From assembly GCA_025927475.1 (NCBI GenBank), contig JAICLL010000014.1:1-62426 (forward strand): DNA of 62,426 nucleotides, in the 5' to 3' direction. Source of the stretch: Pirellulales bacterium (GTDB taxonomy: Bacteria; Planctomycetota; Planctomycetia; Pirellulales; JAICIG01). The notes beneath the pieces are model-generated. The model was not told the origin of the DNA and searched no databases. It was given only the letters and a program-made list of their open reading frames with translations. Shown here piece by piece: positions 24,068-32,775 of this stretch (its first letter is position 1; every line of letters starts with the position of its first letter). The position numbers and the translations under genes are program-made.

Positions 24068-24814
24068 TTATTCTCCGGTGAGGGTTGATTTGGCTCGCAG
24101 TTGATCGAGCTGCGCTTGCAGCGCGGCGGGATCAACGTCGGCGGGGTTGGCCGCCGCGGCCTCGGCAATGTCGTGTTGGACGCGTTCGAGTGCTTTGGCG
24201 TTGGCCGCTTTTTCTTCGACCGCGGCCTCGGCTCGCTGCCAGTCCGCCACGGCGTTGAACGGATCGAAATGCCGGGCGATGGCGTATTGCTGCTCGACCT
24301 CTTCCGCCTCGGCAAGCTGGCTGAGCAGAATGCTGCGGCCAACTTCGTATTGCCGCAGTTGCAACTCAAGCTGAAAACGGCGGCGGCGGCTGTCGGCGAT
24401 CACCTGACGTTGTTTGACAAGCTGCTCGCGAAAGTTGTCGGCGGCGAGTTTTTCGAGATTCAATTTATAGATCGCTTCGCGCGCTTCGGTGTCGTCGCCC
24501 TTGGCCGTCAGTGTGCGCGATTCTTCTTCGAGTGAGGCCAGGTGCTCTTCGGTTTGTCGCAGGCTGCGCGCTATTTCGCGCTCGGCGGTTTCGGCTTGCT
24601 CGATGACGTGCTTGACCGCCTCGACGCGTTCTTGATGCTGGTGAACAACCTGCGAGAGAATCTCTTCCGGCTCGAGCCGTTTGGTCCAAAACCAGCGCCA
24701 GCCCCGCTTGAGCGCGTCTGCCAATCGCCGAGGTCCAACCATCAGCACCACCAGCAACGCCGGCAGCCCGACCAGCAGAACCATCCGCAGCAGGAACAGT
24801 TCGATTAATCGCAT
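24068..24814 (-). CDS. Membrane-anchored coiled-coil protein of the SPFH operon
   Basis: This 248-residue protein has a hydrophobic N-terminal helix (about 3-27) with a basic flank (RRLADALKRGWRW), then almost continuous charged coiled coil to residue 245. It is similar in style to PspA/IM30 proteins but without a clear family match. It is the first gene of a three-gene operon, with the first SPFH gene beginning two bases after its stop. A role as partner or adaptor of the SPFH assembly is likely by context (inference). ATG 24814 was chosen because it precedes the membrane helix; the open frame further upstream has no conserved look. Confidence 0.78.
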   Translation of the reverse strand: MRLIELFLLRMVLLVGLPALLVVLMVGPRRLADALKRGWRWFWTKRLEPEEILSQVVHQHQERVEAVKHVIEQAETAEREIARSLRQTEEHLASLEEESRTLTAKGDDTEAREAIYKLNLEKLAADNFREQLVKQRQVIADSRRRRFQLELQLRQYEVGRSILLSQLAEAEEVEQQYAIARHFDPFNAVADWQRAEAAVEEKAANAKALERVQHDIAEAAAANPADVDPAALQAQLDQLRAKSTLTGE

Positions 24815-25009
24815 GGGATTCAATTCTACCCTTCTATTCGCCGGGTAGCGAGAATCCTTGAGGCAGCCGCGGCGCGTGGCGCTCGCGGCCAGGTCGAGCG
24901 TGCGGACATCGCTAAGTGCAGAATCTGCCGTGCCTTGCGTCTTTGAGCGGCGCTTAGCTCGCACCGCCGCAGACCCGCCACGGGCAATTTCAGAGCGATC
25001 GGCGCGGGC

Positions 25010-27451
25010 CTAATGTTCGCGCGGCATCCGGTGCGGGGTCTGCTCGATGTTGCCGGCTTCGTCCCTGGCAAACGCGATGATTGGCCCCTCGGAATCAACC
25101 TCCAAGGTCGCTTGCCAATCGACGACGCCGCTGGCCGCGGCGAGCAGTTCGGCCGGCTTGCCATTCACCTCGACGGCGGCAATCTCGCCGTTGTCGTGCG
25201 AGACTCCCCGCACCATCAGTCGTTCGCCTTCGCTCGCGACCGAAAGAACGATGGTCGCCGGCGGCACGTCATCGCTTTCCTGCAGCAACTGCGGCCACTG
25301 AACACCGGTCACTTCGGCCACCACCGATTCGTCGCCCGTCAACGGCGGCAGTGAGCGATACTGCTTTCCGTCGGCCAGCAGGTCTTTGGCTTTGGTGCTC
25401 ACGATCCGCGCATGGCGTCCTGCGCCAAAAAAGTCGTGGACGAAGTAGGGCACGCTTGTCGGCACGATGGGATCGACCCTCACCGATCCACCTCGGTTGA
25501 ACACCGGTCGCCGGCCATTGTCGTTTTTCCAGACCACATTTCGGAAATGGCTCTCCGAAGTGCCCGACAGGTCGTTGTCGCTCATGTGAACGATTGGGTG
25601 CCGCTGATTGCCGCCGTTGAAATCGTCGATCGTCAGGCCGTCGACCGTGATGCTCCCGGTCTGGGCGCTGGCGTCGTCCATGCCGCGGTTGAACGGCTCA
25701 GCGCCGATCTCGGAAAAATGCACGTCGCGATACACGTGATTCTCCAACGCCGGACGATACACTCCGTAGGTCGCCCGTGCGATCCGCAGCCCGTCGATCA
25801 ACATTGCCGGGCTGTGCGGACGAAAAGCATAGTGGGCTTCCCAGATGGTGAAGCGGCGGATCACGTGCGGATGGCGCGTGTCGGGACCTGTCCAATCGAC
25901 CTTCCGGATCTGCTCGAGCGTTCGCTGGTCTTCAATCGGCACGTCGGGCTGATTGCCGCCGTTGGCCGCGACAACCATGCCGGCGAAACTGGTGTGAGCC
26001 TCGTTGTCGTCGAACCGCCCAATGGGAATTGTCCGCACGTCGACCGGCTTTTTCGAGCCATCAGCCTGCACGATCGGCAGCACCGGGTCGAACCCCGAGG
26101 TGCGCCGCATGTCGTAGCGAAAGCCGTACTGGTCGTTTTCGCAGCCGACGTTTCGCACCAGCGTGTTTCGCCCGTTGGCCCACCAAAAAGCCGCTCCCTC
26201 GTTTTCGTCGAAGGGCAATACCTGGTTGGGCAAACGCTTTCCGCGGAAGGCCTGCACACCCAGATTGTGATCGAGCAGATTGTCGACCTCGCTGCCGTCC
26301 TCGAGAAAATAGCCGTGCCCGACGCTCTGGAAACCCACGCAATCGCGGACCACCAGGTATTGCGCGCCGTGAATCGTGATCCAGCGGTTGTGCGAATCGA
26401 CGATGGCCGCGCCCCGCACGCTGCTGCCGCGCATGGTGTCGCCCACCAGGTGAAAATGGATCGCGTAGCGTCCGAGCACGCCCTCCTTGCCCAGGTGGGC
26501 GAAGCGGGCGTAGCTGATTCCGCCGCGGCTGAACCGGTGATAGACCGTATGCCCGCGTACCCCGTCGGGAGCGGCGCTTTCCACCATCACGTTGCGCGAG
26601 AGGTTCGCCACTTCGCTGTGGAACTCGCCCTTGCCGGCGTGTGTGAACTGAAGCGGCTTGTCGAGCGTCAGAGTCTGACCATCGATGGCAGTGATGCGGC
26701 GGGTTTCGGTCTGGGCCTTACTGGCTTTTCCCTCGCGCGTACGATATGAGCCAGACCCCGTGCCGCGCTGCGATGCCGTAACAATGACTTCGTCGCCCAC
26801 GCGCCAATCGGAAACCGCCTCGGCCACGACCACCTGGCTCTGACCCGGCTTGGCGTCGTCGGCCAACTTCACCCAAGTCCGCTCCAGCGGCGCGCCGTGA
26901 AATTCCATCCGCGCCGAACAGCAGGCGATCGCCGGAGCGTCGTCCCGGCTCATCCCTTCAAGATAGTGCAAACGAACCCGCGCGGTGTGCTGGGCGGGTA
27001 TTGGCTGTTCCGCCGTGCCGATCAACAGTGCCGGCAGACTGCCCGCGGGAGCGTCGAGCGGTTCGCCACCGGTGGTTTTGTGCCGAAAATCGCAGGCGAA
27101 GCCGCTTTCGCTGCACGTATCGCTGTTTTGCACCTTCAGCAGCGCGACATTCAACTCGGTATCGCGATCGCGCGCGAACGAAAGCGTGCCCACCACTTGA
27201 ATCAGCCGCAGCACGTCCCGATTGGCCACGTCGTATTCAACCGTCGTACCGCGGCTGACCAACACGCGGTCGCCGGCCTTCGGCGTGCGCGCCGGTAGCC
27301 AGGTGGCGGCGTCCGACCAGCGACCGTCGTTGATCGAGCGAATCGAGAACTCAACCGCCCCATGATCGGCATGGTCAGCTTCCGCCCGGTCTGACCCAAG
27401 CGCCACCGACAGCGTTAGCACCGCCACAGGCCCAACGGCAAGTCGCCACAT
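25010..27451 (-). CDS. Secreted G8-domain protein (CEMIP-like, beta-helix)
   Basis: The 813-residue protein has a signal peptide (about 1-26). A G8 domain follows at once (WSDAATWLPARTPKAGDRV, then TTVEYDV), named for its conserved glycines. A long right-handed beta-helix region (about 250-690) includes AIHFHLVGD, HNLGVQAFRG and ENDQYGFRYD. A C-terminal beta domain with VDWQATLEVDSEGPIIAFARD completes the protein. In animals this architecture occurs in CEMIP/TMEM2, which degrade hyaluronan; a carbohydrate target at the cell surface is therefore plausible but unproven here. GGAG eight bases upstream supports ATG 27451. It is divergent from the BatA-type gene. Confidence 0.88.
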   Translation of the reverse strand: MWRLAVGPVAVLTLSVALGSDRAEADHADHGAVEFSIRSINDGRWSDAATWLPARTPKAGDRVLVSRGTTVEYDVANRDVLRLIQVVGTLSFARDRDTELNVALLKVQNSDTCSESGFACDFRHKTTGGEPLDAPAGSLPALLIGTAEQPIPAQHTARVRLHYLEGMSRDDAPAIACCSARMEFHGAPLERTWVKLADDAKPGQSQVVVAEAVSDWRVGDEVIVTASQRGTGSGSYRTREGKASKAQTETRRITAIDGQTLTLDKPLQFTHAGKGEFHSEVANLSRNVMVESAAPDGVRGHTVYHRFSRGGISYARFAHLGKEGVLGRYAIHFHLVGDTMRGSSVRGAAIVDSHNRWITIHGAQYLVVRDCVGFQSVGHGYFLEDGSEVDNLLDHNLGVQAFRGKRLPNQVLPFDENEGAAFWWANGRNTLVRNVGCENDQYGFRYDMRRTSGFDPVLPIVQADGSKKPVDVRTIPIGRFDDNEAHTSFAGMVVAANGGNQPDVPIEDQRTLEQIRKVDWTGPDTRHPHVIRRFTIWEAHYAFRPHSPAMLIDGLRIARATYGVYRPALENHVYRDVHFSEIGAEPFNRGMDDASAQTGSITVDGLTIDDFNGGNQRHPIVHMSDNDLSGTSESHFRNVVWKNDNGRRPVFNRGGSVRVDPIVPTSVPYFVHDFFGAGRHARIVSTKAKDLLADGKQYRSLPPLTGDESVVAEVTGVQWPQLLQESDDVPPATIVLSVASEGERLMVRGVSHDNGEIAAVEVNGKPAELLAAASGVVDWQATLEVDSEGPIIAFARDEAGNIEQTPHRMPREH

Positions 27452-27682
27452 CGTTTGACTCCCTTTTCGGGCAAAATCGAGGTTTTCAGAACGTCTACGT
27501 ACGTGAACTATCGACCAATGTAGTGCGGTCGTCATCGGGCGGCAACTCGCGGCGCCCGGCGGATTTGGATTTCTCGGGCAGAGCCGCATGAGTTCGGGTT
27601 TCTCGTCAGCCGATGGCCATGATAAAATGGGCATGTCGTCCGCTCCTCAAACCAAGTAGAAAAGGCGAGCCAATATCGCCTA

Positions 27683-29902
27683 ATGTTTAATTTCGTCGAA
27701 CCATCGCTCGCACTCTGGGGCTCGCTGCTGGTGGCCGTGCCGGTGTTGATCCACCTGATCAACCTGCTGCGCCACCGCCGCGTGCCGTGGGCGGCCATGG
27801 AGTTTTTGCTCGAAAGCCAACGCCGCAACAGCACCTGGATCAAGCTCAAGCAGTTGTTGCTGCTGCTGCTGCGGATGGCCGCCGTGGCCGGGGTGGTGTT
27901 GCTGGTGGCCCAGCCCATCGGCTGCCATGAGCTGAACCGGCTGCTCAGCGGGCATAAATCGCAGCACATTGTGCTGCTGGACGATAGCTTCTCGATGTCC
28001 GACCGCTGGTCGAGCACCACAGCCTTCGATGAAGCCAAAGCCGTGGTCGCCCGCATTGGCGAAGAGCTGTCGCGCCAGCCGCTGGGGCAGTCGTTCACGT
28101 TGTTGCGTTTTTCGCGCGCCGGGCGGGCCAGTGACACTTCGCCCGCCGACTTCTCGCAGGAAAAAGTCACCACCGATTTTGGCCAGCGGCTGCAAGACGC
28201 CCTGCGGTTGATGCGACCCTCGCAGCAAGCGATGGGCCCCGATGCGGCGTTGCGGGCGATCGAAACCTTGTCGCATCGTCATGCCGACGAAGAACAGGTA
28301 GTTTACCTGGTCTCTGATTTTCGAGCCAACGACTGGGACGAGCCCGATCAACTGGCCAAGACCTTGAGCCGGCTCGACTCGTCGGGGGTGCAATTGCGGC
28401 TGATCAACTGCGTCGATGCAGCCCGCGCAAACCTGAGCATTGCGGAACTGGAACCGCTGCGAGGCACCCGCGCCGCTGGCGTGCCGTTCTATATGGCTGT
28501 CACTGTGGCCAACTACGGCAGCGAAGCGGCGGAAGGCGTCAGCGTGCTTTTGCAGGAAGACGGCCAGGCCCGGCCCGCGCTTGCGATCGACCGCATCGCG
28601 CCGGGCGAGCGCGAGACCCGGCGGTTCAGCGTCTTCTTTCCCACCGCCGGCGAGCACACCATCGCCGCCAGCCTGGCCAGCGATCTCGTGGCAGCCGACA
28701 ATCTGCGGTTTGCCGTGGTCGATTTGCCGCCGACCGTCCATGTGCTGCTCATTGACGGCAGCGCCGACACGGCGGGCGCCCGTTATCTGGCCGCCGCCCT
28801 CGCCCCGGGCGGGGCGGTGAAGACCGGCATCGACCCGCAAATCGAGCCGCCCAGTTACCTCAACCGCAAACCGCTCGATAGGTTTCAGGCAGTGTATTTG
28901 CTCGACGTGGGACATCTCGATGCTCCGGCGATCGAGGCGCTCGAAGCGTTTGTCGGCCAAGGCGGTGGGTTAGGCGTGTTTCTGGGCGACGCCTGCCGCG
29001 CCGGCTTCTATAACGAAGCGCTCTATCGCGACGGCGACGGAGTGTTTCCGATGCCGCTGGGCGCCAAGACGCAGCTTCTGGTCGATCGTCTGGAAAAAGG
29101 CGCCGATTTCGAAGTGAGCGACCATCCGATTTTTCGTGTCTTCGCCGGCGAGCGCAATAGTTATCTGACGGGCGTGCTGATCGATTGGTACATGGCCGTT
29201 CCCAAGTCGTGGTCGCCGCCGGCCGATTCGAGCACGCGCGTGCTGGCCCGCCTGCGCAACGGCGCGCCGCTGGCCGTCGAGCGAAAGTTTGGCGAAGGCC
29301 GCGTGGTGGCTTTCACCACGACCGCCGCGCCCACCTGGAACAATTGGGGCCGCAACCCCAGCTTTGTGGTCGCCATGCTCGAAATGCAGTCGTACCTGGC
29401 CTCGCCCGCGGCCGCCGACGTGCAGCGGCTGGTGGGCACGCCCATCGAGTTGGAACTTGACCCCGGCCGCTACCAGAGCGAGGTGCGCCTGCTCGCTCCG
29501 TCCGAAGACCTCGAAGGCGGCGCGGCTGCGACCGATGCAGCGGCGATGGTGACCAACGCGGTCCAAGCCGCTGACAGCGACAAGCTGCGCACCTCGTTCA
29601 CAGAGACTCCCGCCAGCGGCGTCTATCAGTTGGAATTGACCACCGTCGAAGGCACGCCGGAGATTCGCCAACTGGCGTTCAACGTCGAGTCGGCCGAGGG
29701 CAATTTGGCCACGGTGGCCCCTGACGAATTGAAAAGCAAGCTGGAGGGCATCGCGTATGAATATAGTGCCGCCCGGCAGTTTCAACTGGCGACGCACGAA
29801 CTGGCCGGCGCGAACCTGAGCCCGTGGATTATTTATTGTCTGGTTGGTCTGCTGATTGGCGAGCAACTGTTGGCCTACTCGGCGGGGTATCATCCGAAAT
29901 GA
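27683..29902 (+). CDS. BatA/VWA membrane protein
   Basis: The 739-residue protein starts with the BatA N-terminal module: two membrane helices (about 8-28 and 55-78) around LRHRRVPWAAMEFLL. A von Willebrand factor A domain follows, beginning IVLLDDSFSMSD with an intact DxSxS metal site (about 95-260). Beta-sandwich and amidotransferase-like regions come next, and the protein ends in one more membrane helix (about 715-732). In planctomycetes such genes usually belong to MoxR-DUF58-BatA-VWA clusters thought to act in envelope maturation. The MoxR and DUF58 members are not present here. Confidence 0.88.
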   Translation: MFNFVEPSLALWGSLLVAVPVLIHLINLLRHRRVPWAAMEFLLESQRRNSTWIKLKQLLLLLLRMAAVAGVVLLVAQPIGCHELNRLLSGHKSQHIVLLDDSFSMSDRWSSTTAFDEAKAVVARIGEELSRQPLGQSFTLLRFSRAGRASDTSPADFSQEKVTTDFGQRLQDALRLMRPSQQAMGPDAALRAIETLSHRHADEEQVVYLVSDFRANDWDEPDQLAKTLSRLDSSGVQLRLINCVDAARANLSIAELEPLRGTRAAGVPFYMAVTVANYGSEAAEGVSVLLQEDGQARPALAIDRIAPGERETRRFSVFFPTAGEHTIAASLASDLVAADNLRFAVVDLPPTVHVLLIDGSADTAGARYLAAALAPGGAVKTGIDPQIEPPSYLNRKPLDRFQAVYLLDVGHLDAPAIEALEAFVGQGGGLGVFLGDACRAGFYNEALYRDGDGVFPMPLGAKTQLLVDRLEKGADFEVSDHPIFRVFAGERNSYLTGVLIDWYMAVPKSWSPPADSSTRVLARLRNGAPLAVERKFGEGRVVAFTTTAAPTWNNWGRNPSFVVAMLEMQSYLASPAAADVQRLVGTPIELELDPGRYQSEVRLLAPSEDLEGGAAATDAAAMVTNAVQAADSDKLRTSFTETPASGVYQLELTTVEGTPEIRQLAFNVESAEGNLATVAPDELKSKLEGIAYEYSAARQFQLATHELAGANLSPWIIYCLVGLLIGEQLLAYSAGYHPK

Positions 29903-29921
29903 GACTGTCGGGCTTAAAGAT

Positions 29922-29965
29922 CGGTGGCTGGGGCAGAGCCTCGGCGATGCCCCGGTACTGAACCC
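29922..29965 (+). repeat. Dispersed GGTGGCTGGGGCAGA repeat, copy 3
   Basis: The most complete copy in the window: GGTGGCTGGGGCAGAG, CCTCGGC, then GATGCCCCGG, with a GGGGCA/TGCCCC stem. It lies between the two VWA genes and is followed by AATCCCC-type simple repeats (29990-30032). Confidence 0.7.
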
Positions 29966-30034
29966 GGAATGCGAAGTTTCTAAACGACCCCCAATCGCCA
30001 ATCCCCAACCCCCAATCCCCAGCCCCATCCCCTC

Positions 30035-32479
30035 ATGCCAACCAACGGACCACTCCTGGCCCAGGCGGCGTCGCGGACCATCTTCGAATGGGGCCGCATC
30101 CAGTCGCCTGCCGACCTGCTGGCGCCTGTGTTGGCGACGGCGGTGGTGTTGTCGCTGGTGGTCTATCTCTATCGGCGCGACGGCGTCGAGTTGTCCGCGC
30201 CAGTGCGCTGGCTGTTGACGGCGCTGCGCGTCGTGGCGTTTCTCGCGCTGTTGGCCATTTACCTGCAACCGCAGTGGCGCAACGAAATCGACCAGGTGCA
30301 AAACTCGCGGGTGGTGCTGTTGGCCGACACCAGCATCAGCATGGGCCTGCACGATGCCGAAGAGACGCCGGTGCCCGCCGAACCGAGCCGCGCGCAACGT
30401 GTGGCCGCGGCGTTGGGCCGGGGCGACTGGCTCGACCGGCTGCGGCGCAAGCACGACGTGGTGTTGGCCCGCTTCGATCAAGACGCGCCGCGCGTGCTGT
30501 CGCTGGACAAACTCGCCGACGGTCAGCCTGTGGCCCAGCCGCCCTCGGCTGACAGCTCCGCAACCGATGACGAAAAACTCGATTTCGAGGAAGCTCTCGC
30601 TCCCCGCGGCGCCGAAACCCGGCTGGGTCAGGCCCTGCGGCAATGGATCGACGCCGAACGTTCCTCGCCTCTGTCGGGCATCGTGGTCTTCACCGATGGT
30701 CAGCACAACGCCGGGCTCGATCCGGCGGTGGCCATCGCCCAGGCCCGCGAGGCCCGCGTGCCCGTCTATACCGTGGGCATCGGCTCGCTCACGCAGCCGG
30801 TGAACGTGCGGATCAGCGATTTGCAAGCGCCGCCGCGGGCTTATCCCGGCGATCGCTATACGGTCACCGGCTTTTTGCAGGCTCAGGGTCTGGCCGGCAA
30901 AGCGGTGACGGTTGAGTTGGAATCGCGCGACGCCGCCGGTCCCGCGGCCGCCGAGGCCAAGCTCGAAGGCACGCAAGAAGTGACGCTCGGCGGCGACGGC
31001 GAAGTCGTGCCGGCGAGGTTCGAGCTGACGCCGGCCGAAGCCGGGCGGCGCACACTCCGATTGCGTGTTCGTCCGCCCGCCGCCGATCGCAACCCCAGCG
31101 ACAACCAGCAAGAGGCCGACGTCGAAATTGTCGATCGCAAGACGCGCGTGCTGCTGTTCGCCGGCGGGCCGACGCGCGAATATCAGTTTCTGCGCAATCA
31201 ATTGCGGCGCGACCGCGACGTGATGGTCGATGTGCTGCTGCAAAGCGGCGCTTCCGGCATTTCGCAAGACGCTCATGAAATCCTCGATGCCTTTCCCAAC
31301 ACGCCCGAGGCGCTGTTCGAATACGATGTCCTGGTGGCCTTCGATCCTGACTGGCGACAACTTACCTCCGCTCAGCAAGAGCTGGTCGAGCGCTGGGTGT
31401 CGGACCAGGCGGGCGGCATGGTTGTCATTGCCGGACCGGTTTTCACCGACCATTGGGCGCAAGACGCCTCGCTGAGCAAAATCCGCGGCCTGTACCCGGT
31501 TGAGTTCCACCGCCGGCTGACGCTGCTGGGCGACAGCCGACACGAGGCCGATGAACCGTGGCCGATCGAGTTCAGCCGCGACGGCTTGGAGGCCGAGTTT
31601 TTGTGGATCGAAGATTCGCTCACCGCCAGCGTACAAGCCTGGGCCGATTTTCCCGGCGTCTATGGTCATTACTCGGTTCGCGGCCCCAAACCCGCCGCCA
31701 CCGTGTACGGCTATTTCTCCGACCCGCGCGCGGCGGAGGCCGGGCAAAAACCCGTCTACCTGGCCGGGCAGTTCTTCGGAGCCGGGCGCGTGTTCTATCT
31801 GGGCAGCGGCGAAATGTGGCGGCTGCGGGCCATCGACGATGCCTATTTCGAACGTTTTTATACCAAGCTCATTCGCCATGTCTCGCAAGGCCGCCTTTTG
31901 CGCGGCTCGCAGCGCGGCGTGCTGCTCGTCGAGCGCGATCGCTACTTCTTGGGCGGCACGGTCGACGTGCGGGCGCAACTGACCGACAGCCGCCTGGCGC
32001 CGCTCGACCTGCCACGCGTGCCGCTGGAAATCACCTTGCCCGACACCACGCGGCAGACGATCCAACTGCTGGCCGATCCGACCAAAAAGGGCGGCTATCG
32101 CGGGCAGTTTACGGCGCGCAAAGAGGGAACCTACCTCTTGGAACTATCGCCGCCCGACGGCGACGAGCTGATTTCGCGGCGCGTTCAGGTCAAGATGCCC
32201 GAGCTGGAGCGCGAGCATCCCGAGCGCAACGACGCCTTGCTGAGCGAAATTGCCCGGCAGACCGGCGGTGTCTATTACGTGGGCCTGGAAGCGGCGTTGG
32301 CTGAGACGCCCGGATCGACCGGCGCGAAGCCGTTGCTCGCTGTGTTGCGCGACGCTAGCCGCACGGTAACCACCATCTCGTTACCGACGCCGCTATGGTC
32401 GAACGCCTGGACCATGTGTACGGTGTGTGGGTTGTTGTGTCTCGAATGGCTGATTCGCCGCCTGGCCAAGCTGGCGTAA
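30035..32479 (+). CDS. Large VWA-like membrane protein with amidotransferase-like domain
   Basis: The 814-residue protein has two N-terminal membrane helices (about 24-43 and 60-80). A VWA-like domain opens with VVLLADTSISMG (about 90-260); its metal site reads DTSIS, so it is intact. Beta-sandwich segments (about 265-365) and a class I glutamine-amidotransferase-like Rossmann region (about 370-560, RVLLFAGGPTREYQFL) follow. The protein ends with a further beta region and a C-terminal helix. Like the gene before it, it belongs to the BatA/VWA group. The two are separated by 132 bases of repeats, so co-transcription is likely but not certain. Confidence 0.85.
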   Translation: MPTNGPLLAQAASRTIFEWGRIQSPADLLAPVLATAVVLSLVVYLYRRDGVELSAPVRWLLTALRVVAFLALLAIYLQPQWRNEIDQVQNSRVVLLADTSISMGLHDAEETPVPAEPSRAQRVAAALGRGDWLDRLRRKHDVVLARFDQDAPRVLSLDKLADGQPVAQPPSADSSATDDEKLDFEEALAPRGAETRLGQALRQWIDAERSSPLSGIVVFTDGQHNAGLDPAVAIAQAREARVPVYTVGIGSLTQPVNVRISDLQAPPRAYPGDRYTVTGFLQAQGLAGKAVTVELESRDAAGPAAAEAKLEGTQEVTLGGDGEVVPARFELTPAEAGRRTLRLRVRPPAADRNPSDNQQEADVEIVDRKTRVLLFAGGPTREYQFLRNQLRRDRDVMVDVLLQSGASGISQDAHEILDAFPNTPEALFEYDVLVAFDPDWRQLTSAQQELVERWVSDQAGGMVVIAGPVFTDHWAQDASLSKIRGLYPVEFHRRLTLLGDSRHEADEPWPIEFSRDGLEAEFLWIEDSLTASVQAWADFPGVYGHYSVRGPKPAATVYGYFSDPRAAEAGQKPVYLAGQFFGAGRVFYLGSGEMWRLRAIDDAYFERFYTKLIRHVSQGRLLRGSQRGVLLVERDRYFLGGTVDVRAQLTDSRLAPLDLPRVPLEITLPDTTRQTIQLLADPTKKGGYRGQFTARKEGTYLLELSPPDGDELISRRVQVKMPELEREHPERNDALLSEIARQTGGVYYVGLEAALAETPGSTGAKPLLAVLRDASRTVTTISLPTPLWSNAWTMCTVCGLLCLEWLIRRLAKLA

Positions 32480-32775
32480 AGCAAAACCGGCGAGTTCCTC
32501 ACACCAACCCGACGCGCAAGCGAGGCTCCGTGCAGCGCACGCGATTCACCTCGTTGGCGATCCGAATCACCAGGCGCTGGGGCAGAGCCTGGGCTGCACA
32601 AAATGGCCGTTCTGGGTGCAAACAGGCCCAGCGTTGTGCACTAGATTTGTTCCGCTCCACCACCATCCGGCCAAGGCCAAGCGGTGGCGTCGTTGAGCTG
32701 GGTTGAGTTTGCCGGTTGTAGGGCTTGCGCCTGCGGCCGATGGCGGCTTAATCCGATTGTGCCGATCTTAATGGC
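32480..32775. other. Repeat-bearing spacer before the porin gene
   Basis: No gene is visible. The spacer carries a CCCGACGCGCAAGCGAGG motif (32508-32526) and a degenerate copy of the GGGGCAGAG repeat (32574-32605). A GTAGGGCTTGCGCC segment begins near 32719 and may be one more GTAG-headed element. Confidence 0.5.

Noticed and set aside
22398..24104. Open frame of 568 codons antisense to the SPFH gene
   Set aside because: It has no recognisable domain and mirrors the codon pattern of the real gene.
28970..32065. Open frame of 1031 codons on the reverse strand
   Set aside because: It runs antisense to both VWA genes. The translation is rich in Gly, His, Arg and Gln without domains, as expected for a GC-rich shadow frame.
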